Assembly: GCA_946611835.1 (NCBI GenBank)
Contig: CAMOEE010000016.1
Span: 1 to 19,867 of the forward strand
From: an uncultured Treponema sp.
Lineage (GTDB): Bacteria; Spirochaetota; Spirochaetia; Treponematales; Treponemataceae
Direction: 5' to 3'
DNA length: 19,867 nt
Shown: positions 1-7,033 of the stretch, piece after piece
Layout of the letters: each line of letters starts with the position of its first letter
How positions within the stretch are numbered: position 1 is the stretch's first letter
The notes under the pieces: generated by a model
What the model saw: the letters and a program-made list of their open reading frames with translations, nothing else
What the model was told of the DNA's origin: nothing
The model's database searches: none
Position numbers and translations under genes: made by a program

Positions 1-1097
1 CAGGCAATGATGACCTCTACGCCACCGTTGATGTTTCAATCGATGTGCTTCCGGGCGTGACTAAGCTCAATTTTGTTCCTCTTGATGTAATCACAGCTGC
101 GGCTTCCGAAAACAGCTACAAAGGCACACCGTACTACAGTGCCGGCGATATAATTCAGCGCAAAAAGGACAAAACTTACTGGATTTGCGTTCGTCCGGCG
201 GGCGGCCCTTTAAACAAGGACAAAAGCTACTGGATTTGCCTTAATCCCTATGACAATAAAGAAAAATGTCTCATTACCGGAGAAACAAAGAAAGTCACGA
301 TAAATCTTACAGAGGAAAATGGAGACTTTACAGGCGAGACTGAAAAACAGACATGGAAGTATGCGAAGAACCTTATGTCACTCAAAACTGCGCAGGCAGC
401 GGCCTTCACATTCTTGTGCATTGCTAACCCAGAAACAAACACTATTTTTGACGGATGTACACAGGCATACAACAACCTCAAAAACATTGGCTTTGATCTG
501 CTTCAGCTTTCGGCAGGTGGAAAACAGGAAAGTGGTGAAATTGACGAATATACATTGAACAATATGGCAGCATTCTGCTTTGTATATGGCAAGCCGAAAA
601 ATGATTCAAAACGCTCGGAAGATGCAGATGTAAAATATGTGCAGCCATATCTTCTTGTCAACGGTGCAAAGGGAACTGAAAGCAAACTTTTAGCAGATAT
701 AAAAACACTCAGAACAATTAATGAAAATCCACTTTCTTTGTTCTCTGTAACTGACAAGCATGATTTAGCATATTGTGTATGTTGCGAAGGCTTATTAGAT
801 GATCACGACCCATATAATTACGAGGATTATCTTTTCAAGTATTCGCCAAACAATCTTACCTTTAGTAACATAACAAAACTTGTAGATATGAGTATACCTA
901 TTGCTCCTGTTATGACGATAGAGCTCTGCATCAATGACAACAAGGGCAAGGCAGACGCAGCCAAAAAACCGAGCAGTGCGTATGAAGACTGCTTTGTGCA
1001 GCGTAACGATAGTGCCACTCAGTTTGACTATTGGGCAGCACGGCAGAACACAAAGCTGAGTATTGACGGCGTAGAAGCCAGCTGGCAGAAAGAATAG
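1..1097 (+). CDS. Tandem paralogous lipoprotein, copy 1 (5' partial)
   Basis: This is the 3' part of a gene that begins upstream of the window. The reading frame is open from base 1, and the codons before the GTG at 45 encode GNDDLYATVDVSID, which aligns with residues 146-159 of the next gene, so 45 is an internal Val and not a start. At least 364 residues are present. They carry the family motifs in order: YYSAGDI, then YWICVRPAGGP, SYWICLNP, WKYAKNLMSLKTAQA, FCFVYGKPKNDSKR, KYVQPYL, ELCINDNKGKA and FDYWAA. I do not recognise the family and assign no function. By homology with the next three genes it is probably an exported lipoprotein whose signal peptide lies outside the window. GC content falls sharply just after the SYWICLNP motif, at about base 245. 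Nine bases separate it from the next gene, consistent with an operon. Confidence 0.85.
   Translation, partial: GNDDLYATVDVSIDVLPGVTKLNFVPLDVITAAASENSYKGTPYYSAGDIIQRKKDKTYWICVRPAGGPLNKDKSYWICLNPYDNKEKCLITGETKKVTINLTEENGDFTGETEKQTWKYAKNLMSLKTAQAAAFTFLCIANPETNTIFDGCTQAYNNLKNIGFDLLQLSAGGKQESGEIDEYTLNNMAAFCFVYGKPKNDSKRSEDADVKYVQPYLLVNGAKGTESKLLADIKTLRTINENPLSLFSVTDKHDLAYCVCCEGLLDDHDPYNYEDYLFKYSPNNLTFSNITKLVDMSIPIAPVMTIELCINDNKGKADAAKKPSSAYEDCFVQRNDSATQFDYWAARQNTKLSIDGVEASWQKE
225..248 (+). repeat. Conserved 24-bp block, copy A (YWIC motif region)
   Basis: This block is identical over 24 bases to 1776-1799 in the next paralog. It encodes most of the SYWICLNP motif. Within it, TACTGGATTTGC (228-239) also repeats at 177-188 of the same gene, 51 bases earlier, where it encodes the first YWIC. 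It marks the point after which the paralogs diverge and GC drops, so it could serve as a recombination anchor (inference). Confidence 0.8.
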
Positions 1098-1106
1098 GAA
1101 ATTATA

Positions 1107-2756
1107 ATGAAACGAACGAAATTTTTTGCGGCTTTTTTGACGCTTGCACTCATCGCGGGCTTGGGCTTTGGCTCATGCTCGAACGATGACGATAACTCAA
1201 ACACGGAAGCAAGCGAGGCGGAGCAGGAGCTTGAGGCGACGGCATTCAGCGTGTTGCGCTCGCTCACCGACCTTGCGAAGTACGACCCAGAAGCTGTAAA
1301 AGAAGACGAAGACGACGAGTACATCGGTGTGGAGACACTTCCTTCAAACTGGAAGAGCATGACTTTTGCCTGCGACCAGGGCATGGCTCTTTCTTCGGAC
1401 AGCACCGTACGCTTAATCGCCGCGAACGGCATTGACGACGCAAAAGAGTTTTTTGCCTCAATGATTGGCGAGGAGTTTACGAGCGACACATACGCATGGA
1501 ACTATGCGGGGCTTGGCTCGCTCACCTTCACGGCGGTTTCCGGCAATGATGACCTGTTTGCCACCATCGATGTGGCAATCGATGTGCTTCCCGATGTAAA
1601 AGAACTTCGCTTTTTGTCTGAGAACGCGTACGACGACGCGACGGCGGAACTCAACGCGGAGAACAGCTTTTTCGGCGTTCCCTACTACAGCGCGGGCGAT
1701 GTCATTCAGCGCACGAGCGACGGCACCTACTGGATTTGCGTGCGACCGGCGGGCGGTCCCTTGCGCAAGGACAAGAGCTACTGGATTTGCCTTAATCCCC
1801 TGAATACGAGCGGAAAGAACACCCTTATCAAAACCACGACTGAAAATGTCTCATATACTGCCACCTACACTTATAAGGCCGCTGATGGAGAATATAAGAA
1901 GGCAATCGAAAAGAAGTCTGAAAAATGGACGTTCGCAAAGAACCTTATGTCTCTAAAGACTGCTAAAGCCGCTCATCATACTTTCAACCTCATTGCAAAT
2001 CCCTGGACATGGGCCAACAAAAGCAATCAGAAAGGCGAAGAGCTTTATAAATCTTTGTGTGACGCAAGGTTTGACCTCCGGAATTTGATGAACTATAAAA
2101 ATCTGGCAGTCAGAAATGGCGGCGATGAAATCATGGACGATGACGAGGAAAACGGTCAGGCTCTCGCTGAGGAAGAAGCTGATTATGATTCATATATTCC
2201 TAATGGAAGCTTTTGTTTTGCTTACGGAAGTGTTACAAAAGATAGCAAGAGAATCACTTCTGGTTCCAGAAAGAATGCTGGAACAAAATATATCCAGCCT
2301 TTCTTGTTCTGTACGAGCAAAATGGAATCCGAGCAGGCCGCTTATTATTGTATTTCAGAACAGATTTTCACCATGGATGAATTCGGAGATTCGTATTCAG
2401 CAACAAACAGCTTTGACGGCGATTTTGTCAGCGCACAAGACACGCTTTCGTGGCAGGAAGGTCCTTATAACATTGAAAACTTCCTTCACACTGTTTATGC
2501 TGACGGGGTTTTGGGTTTTTCGAACGAATCGGCAGCATATAATAAAAAAGACAGCCTCTATGCCTACCACATATTTTTCAGTCCCGAGTTGTGCATAAAA
2601 GACAATAAAGGAAAGACTGCTGCCGAAAGACCTGTTGGCAGTGCCTATAAGGATATTTATCGCAGCGGGATGCCTGACTGGTGGTGGGCTTCCCTTGAGA
2701 CAAGCGTGCGCCATGTAGACGGTGTCGCGGTAAACTGGAACAAAGAAAACGAGTAG
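1107..2756 (+). CDS. Tandem paralogous lipoprotein, copy 2 (549 aa)
   Basis: The protein starts MKRTKFF and has a hydrophobic stretch ending in the lipobox FGSC (Cys24), followed by an acidic tether SNDDDNSN, so it is predicted to be lipid-anchored. AGGA at 1096-1099, overlapping the stop of copy 1, is the ribosome binding site, 7 bases before the ATG. Family motifs are TLPSNWKSMTF (78-88), YYSAGDV (193-199), YWICVRPAGGP (208-218), SYWICLNP (224-231), WTFAKNLMSLKTAKA (274-288), SFCFAYG (368-374), KYIQPFL (394-400) and SPELCIKDNKGK (492-503). The C-terminal third is more divergent than the N-terminal half, and an acidic insertion lies at about 340-360. The two YWIC motifs, 16 residues apart, repeat within each paralog and could form a disulfide or a binding site. 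Both ideas are inference. Function unknown. GC is near 60% up to base 1800 and near 42% after it. Confidence 0.9.
   Translation: MKRTKFFAAFLTLALIAGLGFGSCSNDDDNSNTEASEAEQELEATAFSVLRSLTDLAKYDPEAVKEDEDDEYIGVETLPSNWKSMTFACDQGMALSSDSTVRLIAANGIDDAKEFFASMIGEEFTSDTYAWNYAGLGSLTFTAVSGNDDLFATIDVAIDVLPDVKELRFLSENAYDDATAELNAENSFFGVPYYSAGDVIQRTSDGTYWICVRPAGGPLRKDKSYWICLNPLNTSGKNTLIKTTTENVSYTATYTYKAADGEYKKAIEKKSEKWTFAKNLMSLKTAKAAHHTFNLIANPWTWANKSNQKGEELYKSLCDARFDLRNLMNYKNLAVRNGGDEIMDDDEENGQALAEEEADYDSYIPNGSFCFAYGSVTKDSKRITSGSRKNAGTKYIQPFLFCTSKMESEQAAYYCISEQIFTMDEFGDSYSATNSFDGDFVSAQDTLSWQEGPYNIENFLHTVYADGVLGFSNESAAYNKKDSLYAYHIFFSPELCIKDNKGKTAAERPVGSAYKDIYRSGMPDWWWASLETSVRHVDGVAVNWNKENE
1776..1799 (+). repeat. 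Conserved 24-bp block, copy B (YWIC motif region)
   Basis: This is the second copy of the identical 24-base block at 225-248. Here too TACTGGATTTGC occurs twice, at 1728-1739 and 1779-1790, again 51 bases apart. The same spacing in both genes fits an old internal duplication of the YWIC motif. Confidence 0.8.
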
Positions 2757-2850
2757 GGGAGCATTTGATAAATGGAGCTTACTTGCGTGTTTTTTTCTTG
2801 GAAAACTCTTATTCTGAGTTGGAATAATCTTTGAAAGAATGGAGAATCTT
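2757..2850 (+). other. Longest gap in the lipoprotein array, with weak promoter-like signals
   Basis: This 94-base AT-rich gap contains a T7 run (2790-2796), a TTGGAA (2798-2803) and an AATAAT (2823-2828) separated by 19 bases, which is longer than ideal for a sigma70-type promoter. A short palindrome CATTT-GAT-AAATG (2762-2774) is not followed directly by T residues. The gap may hold an internal promoter for copies 3 and 4, but the evidence is weak. GGAG at 2841-2844 is the ribosome binding site for the start at 2851. Confidence 0.3.
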
Positions 2851-4395
2851 ATGAAAAGAACTAAATTTTTAACTGCATGTGTTGCAATGGCATTTGTGGC
2901 GGGCATGGGCTTCCTCTCTTGCTCGAACGATAGCGACAACAGCACAGAAGTCAGCGAGGCTGATATAGAACTTGGGAACTTGGCTTTCACCGTGCTGCGC
3001 TCGCTTACTGACCTTGTGCAGTACGACCCGAACAAACAGACAGACGAGGACGGAGTGGTTACGGGAATTGAGACGCTTCCGTCAAACTGGAAAAACCTTA
3101 CCTTCACCTGCAATCAGGGGGTCGTGCTTGACGATTCAAATTCCACCGTGCGCTCGGTGGCAGTTCTTGACGAAGAGGACGCAAAGGATTTCTTCTCTGA
3201 CATCATCGGCGAGGAAATGGAAAGCGAAAGCTGCTCATGGTCTGTCGCAGGAATCGGCTCTCTTTCATTCCAGACGGTTTCAGACGACGATGATATTTTT
3301 GCGAAAATCTTTGTGAACATTGCCGTTCTCCCCGATGTGACGGAGATTGACCTTGTTCCTTACGATGTGGTTACTGGCGCAAACGCAGAAAACAGCTATT
3401 CTGGAAAAGCCTATTATGCGGCCGGCGACATCATCAGGAACATAAAAGACAACACGCTCTGGATGTGCGTACGGCCGGCGGGAGGACCGGCAAAAAAGGA
3501 CAAAAGCTACTGGATGTGCCTTAATCCCGCCGGCAAGAACATCATCAAAAGCGAGACAAAGCGGGTTTCCGTCACCAATTCCGAAACAGGCAAAAAGGAA
3601 ACACAAACATGGACATACGCAAAGAATCTCATGTCCTTAAAGACGGCAAAGGCCGCCATGTTTACGCTCAACTGCCTTGCAAACCCGAACACATATGAGC
3701 TGTTTGACAACTGCAAGAATATTTACGATGCGCTTTATGAAAGAAATGTCGACCTGCAAAAAATTTCCGCGGCTTACATAGATGGGGCTCTGCTGCAAGA
3801 GCAAATGAAGGGTTCTACGGCTTTCGCATTTGCCTATGGCTCGCCAAAAAACGACTCCAAGCGTCCAAACGCATCAGAGGTAAAGTATGTGCAGCCTTAT
3901 GCCCTTTCAGGTGCCACTATATCAAAAGACGCAGGGTATACTTTACTTTTGTCCATTCGTACTGAGTATGAGCCAGGATTTTATCCTAGGCTTATCTCTT
4001 TTACCGATGCCTATGACATTGGCTATGCAAATTCAGCGGATACGGTAAGAGACGACGACCTTGTAGATGACCCCTATAACTTTGAGAATTTTCTTCACAC
4101 ATACAGTGAAGAAACTGACGTGGGTCTTCATTTTGTTAAAGACGAGAATTCTGTTTGGCTAGGAATTGACGGTTTAACATATCGTGCGGTTGTATCGCCT
4201 GAGCTGTGCCTTAAAGACAACAAAGGAAATAAAGACGAAGCAAAAAAGCCGAGTAAATCCTACGAAGATGTATTCCGTTCTTGTGAAGACCAGGACTATG
4301 CATTTGGTGAGGTTGCGGTTTTTGATTACTGGGATGCCGTAGAAAAAACCCACTTTTATGTGAATAAGGTTGAAGTTAATGGCATTGACAATTAA
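2851..4395 (+). CDS. Tandem paralogous lipoprotein, copy 3 (514 aa)
   Basis: The start at 2851 is chosen over the in-frame ATG at 2839 because it gives the MKRTKF start shared by copies 2 and 4, and because GGAG at 2841-2844 lies 6 bases upstream. The signal peptide ends in lipobox FLSC (Cys24), and the tether SNDSDNS follows. Family motifs are present in order: TLPSNWKNLTF, a YYAAGDII segment, LWMCVRPAGGP, SYWMCLNP, WTYAKNLMSLKTAKA, AFAYGSPKNDSKR, KYVQPYA, SPELCLKDNKGN and FDYWDA. In this copy the Ile of each YWIC is Met, while both Trp and Cys are kept. Function is unknown. A role at the cell surface or in the periplasm is inferred from the lipoprotein signal alone. GC declines towards the 3' end, but less abruptly than in copies 1 and 2. 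Confidence 0.9.
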   Translation: MKRTKFLTACVAMAFVAGMGFLSCSNDSDNSTEVSEADIELGNLAFTVLRSLTDLVQYDPNKQTDEDGVVTGIETLPSNWKNLTFTCNQGVVLDDSNSTVRSVAVLDEEDAKDFFSDIIGEEMESESCSWSVAGIGSLSFQTVSDDDDIFAKIFVNIAVLPDVTEIDLVPYDVVTGANAENSYSGKAYYAAGDIIRNIKDNTLWMCVRPAGGPAKKDKSYWMCLNPAGKNIIKSETKRVSVTNSETGKKETQTWTYAKNLMSLKTAKAAMFTLNCLANPNTYELFDNCKNIYDALYERNVDLQKISAAYIDGALLQEQMKGSTAFAFAYGSPKNDSKRPNASEVKYVQPYALSGATISKDAGYTLLLSIRTEYEPGFYPRLISFTDAYDIGYANSADTVRDDDLVDDPYNFENFLHTYSEETDVGLHFVKDENSVWLGIDGLTYRAVVSPELCLKDNKGNKDEAKKPSKSYEDVFRSCEDQDYAFGEVAVFDYWDAVEKTHFYVNKVEVNGIDN

Positions 4396-4417
4396 GCATA
4401 TACACGAGGAGATTTTT

Positions 4418-5857
4418 ATGAAACGAACAAAATTATTTGCTGCAGGTGCGGCACTCGCACTCATCGTGGGCTTGGCTCTTCTCTCATGCTCGAACGACAG
4501 CGATGAGAAAAAAGAAGAGACAATCGCCGACACGCAGGACAATGCGGTTGCGGCAGAAGACATTGCGTTCAATCTTCTGCGCGAGCTGTGCGACCTTAAA
4601 AACGACAACGGCGATGAGGAACTTCCGTCTGACTGGAAAACAAAGACTTTCACGGCAGACATAGGAACGACATTCCCCACAGAAGCGGGGGGCAGCGACA
4701 CAGTGCGCTATGTTGCCTGCGACAGTGCCGATGATGCCGCCGACTACTTCCACGAGCTTATCGGAAGAGAAAGCGACTCCTGGAGCGATGCAGATGCGGG
4801 AGAGTTCACCTTTGAGAAAGCGGGTAATGCAAACAGAGACGAAGATTTGTTTGCCACGCTCACGGTAAAAAGCAATCGCGTTTCCGGGCTTTCGCTCTTA
4901 AAATTCTACTCTGAGGATGGCATCAAAGATTCTGTCGGAACTAACGCCGTAAATCCCACCTACTACCACGCCGGCGACATCGTCACGCGCGATTCGGACG
5001 GAACTACATGGATATGCGTAAAACCTGCGGGCGGACCTTCAAACGACAGTAGCAGCTACTGGATGTGCCTTGACCCCTTCGCCAAGAGGGGCAAGAACGC
5101 AGGAAAGTGCATCATCAAAGAGGACAAAAAGAAAGTCTGGCTTTCTTACGCAAACCTTATTCAGAAAAACTGGGTGTACGCAAAGAATCTCATGTCGCTT
5201 GACACGGCAAAGGCTGCGTACCACACATTCAACGCACTCTTAAACGGAAACGGCACGAACGCTCGAACCGTGTACTCTGCCATTGCTAATCAGGGTTACG
5301 ATATCGCGAATCTCTCAAACAAGGGCGAGAATTTCTGCTTTGCCTTCGGAAGTCCCAAAAACGACAAAAACCGTGTATCACGCGGAAACAGCGTAAATTC
5401 CCAGACAACCTATGTGCAGCCATTCTTTATCGGGAAAGTGGGAGCGGCTGATTCTATCCAAGCGACTTCGGACGGCTACAGCTCCGTTCAGGGGGCAGCA
5501 ACGATGCTTGCCGTAACCGATTCTTACGACCGCAACTATCTTGATTCTTTTTACACGGATTTCCTTTGCTATATCCTGAAAATGTCGACGAATGTGGATG
5601 ACGGTTACACCTATCTTGATTACATTCACAGCGTAACGGAAACGGACGAAACGAAAACGCTCGGATTCACCGGAACATACACATGGATGAGCAATAAAAA
5701 AACTGAAAATCCAAAATACGCTTCGTTCAAATCATATCCGTACCATATCATATACAGTCCTGAAATCGTAATTAAGGACACAGGAAGCAAAGTCAATGGA
5801 TATACCGAAGTCTACATATCCGGCGACAATGCTTTTGATTACTGGGGGACGCTCTAA
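4418..5857 (+). CDS. Tandem paralogous lipoprotein, copy 4 (479 aa)
   Basis: An in-frame ATG at 4370 exists but lies inside copy 3. The start at 4418 gives MKRTKLF like its paralogs and has AGGAGA at 4407-4412, 5 bases upstream. The lipobox is LLSC (Cys24), followed by SNDSDEKK. Conserved motifs include LPSDWKTKTF (69-78), YYHAGDIV (182-189), TWICVKPAGGP (197-207), SYWMCLDP (213-220), WVYAKNLMS (252-260), FCFAFGSPKNDKNR, TYVQPFF and FDYWGTL at the very C-terminus. It stops right after the DYW motif, whereas copies 1-3 continue for about 20 more residues, so its tail is shorter. The first half is recognisably related to the other copies but is the most divergent of the four. Function unknown. 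Confidence 0.9.
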   Translation: MKRTKLFAAGAALALIVGLALLSCSNDSDEKKEETIADTQDNAVAAEDIAFNLLRELCDLKNDNGDEELPSDWKTKTFTADIGTTFPTEAGGSDTVRYVACDSADDAADYFHELIGRESDSWSDADAGEFTFEKAGNANRDEDLFATLTVKSNRVSGLSLLKFYSEDGIKDSVGTNAVNPTYYHAGDIVTRDSDGTTWICVKPAGGPSNDSSSYWMCLDPFAKRGKNAGKCIIKEDKKKVWLSYANLIQKNWVYAKNLMSLDTAKAAYHTFNALLNGNGTNARTVYSAIANQGYDIANLSNKGENFCFAFGSPKNDKNRVSRGNSVNSQTTYVQPFFIGKVGAADSIQATSDGYSSVQGAATMLAVTDSYDRNYLDSFYTDFLCYILKMSTNVDDGYTYLDYIHSVTETDETKTLGFTGTYTWMSNKKTENPKYASFKSYPYHIIYSPEIVIKDTGSKVNGYTEVYISGDNAFDYWGTL

Positions 5858-5872
5858 CGCAAAAATAAGCCT

Positions 5873-7033
5873 ATGCAAATAAAAAAACAATTTCGATTTT
5901 CTCTTTTTTCTCTTATGCTTCTGCTGCTTGGTGCACTGCTCTCCTGCTCGAATGACAGTGACAGCGGCGGCGGAGAATGTGAGGCCGAAAAAATCTCGGA
6001 AAAGCTCGTCATTGTCTTTCATTTGCCCGAAGGCTTGGGCGACAATTCCTACAACGATAATCTGACATTCGGAGTGCACAAGGCAGCCTTTGAAAACAAC
6101 CTGCTTGTGTACGACATAAGCCCTGAAAACTGGGAAGATGCACTGGAGCGGATTCCCAAAGTTTTTTCATCATATCAGGAGCTTATCGGCTCGGACGAAA
6201 ACGCTGATATTTCCGTCCTCTTTATTTTCGCAAGCGAAGGTTATCTCAATATTCTCGTTGACAATGAAGATATAGCAAAACTGATGGTAAATTCGGCGAA
6301 TCTTTTCTCTTATGTGCTTTTTGAAGCAAATTATCCTGATTTGCCGTCCTATCTGAGCACGGTGTATATACCGACTTACGGTGCCTCCTACCTTGCAGGA
6401 AAGGCTGCCAAATCGCTTCTTTCAAAAAAAGAAAATCCCCGCGTCATTTCCCTGCTTGCCAATGATTATGTAAATTATATCCTTGACTCACTTCAAGGCT
6501 TTATGCTCGGCTACGGCGTAACTTATGAGAATTATTTTATCCCCAATTATTTTACGGTAACAGAAGAAGAAGTGACAGAAATAACAAAAGCCACTTTTGT
6601 TGCAGAGACAATCAATGGGGAAGGGGACTCAACGGGCTTTAACAGCGAGGAAACAGCCTACAAAATCGCGTACAACAACAGCTTCAACGCATTTGATTTG
6701 TATTTCCCCATTTGCGGAGGAAGCATACACGGACTGCTCCGCTATAACCGCGAGCGGGGAGCATCCTCGTTCTACACCGTCGGCATGGATTCCGACATGA
6801 GTTCGTATTCTGGTCAGGTTCCTTTTTCGGTAGTCAAGCGGGTGGACAAGGCGGCACAAAAGTGCATAGAGCAGTGGCTTTCAGAGGGTAAAGTCGCTCA
6901 TTATCAGAGACTGGGGCTTGGCGAAGGCTACACAGAGCTTGTGGTTTCAGAAGGCTATGAAAGCCTTTCTGCCGTCGTGCAGGAAAATCTTTCAGAAGCG
7001 ATTGCAAGGGAGAAAGAATACTATGAGGAGTAG
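5873..7033 (+). CDS. BMP/PnrA-family substrate-binding lipoprotein
   Basis: This 386-residue protein has a hydrophobic signal ending in ALLSC (Cys25) and a tether SNDSDSGGG like that of the preceding lipoproteins. The body matches the basic membrane protein family (Pfam Bmp), whose treponemal member PnrA/TmpC binds purine nucleosides. Visible motifs are GLGDNSYND (54-62), GASYLAGKAA (170-179), PICGGSIHG (279-287), VGMDSDM (303-309) and VKRVDKA (321-327), in the family's order. Family knowledge suggests a small ligand, possibly a nucleoside, but the ligand cannot be fixed from sequence. No ABC permease or ATPase gene is adjacent, so it may be an orphan sensor or recruit a transporter encoded elsewhere. 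No strong ribosome binding site precedes the ATG. Fifteen bases follow copy 4, and the 3' end overlaps the next gene by 11 bases. Confidence 0.82.
   Translation: MQIKKQFRFSLFSLMLLLLGALLSCSNDSDSGGGECEAEKISEKLVIVFHLPEGLGDNSYNDNLTFGVHKAAFENNLLVYDISPENWEDALERIPKVFSSYQELIGSDENADISVLFIFASEGYLNILVDNEDIAKLMVNSANLFSYVLFEANYPDLPSYLSTVYIPTYGASYLAGKAAKSLLSKKENPRVISLLANDYVNYILDSLQGFMLGYGVTYENYFIPNYFTVTEEEVTEITKATFVAETINGEGDSTGFNSEETAYKIAYNNSFNAFDLYFPICGGSIHGLLRYNRERGASSFYTVGMDSDMSSYSGQVPFSVVKRVDKAAQKCIEQWLSEGKVAHYQRLGLGEGYTELVVSEGYESLSAVVQENLSEAIAREKEYYEE

Noticed and set aside
45..47. GTG at 45 as the start of copy 1
   Set aside because: The frame is open upstream and aligns with internal residues of copy 2, so the gene is cut by the window edge.
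2116..2598. 160-codon open frame on the + strand
   Set aside because: It is an alternative frame inside copy 2 without a signal or conserved motif.
2762..2796. Palindrome followed by a T run as a terminator after copy 2
   Set aside because: The stem is five AT-rich pairs and is separated from the T7 run by about 15 bases, so it does not fit an intrinsic terminator.
2397..3113. 238-codon open frame on the - strand
   Set aside because: It runs antisense across two clear + strand lipoprotein genes and their gap, has no motif, and mirrors their codon bias.
4370..4417. Upstream in-frame start for copy 4
   Set aside because: It lies within copy 3 and lacks the shared MKRTK start; AGGAGA points to 4418.
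6918..7022. Upstream in-frame start for the protease fusion
   Set aside because: It lies within the BMP gene and would bury the lipoprotein signal; ATG at 7023 has a signal peptide and a ribosome binding site.
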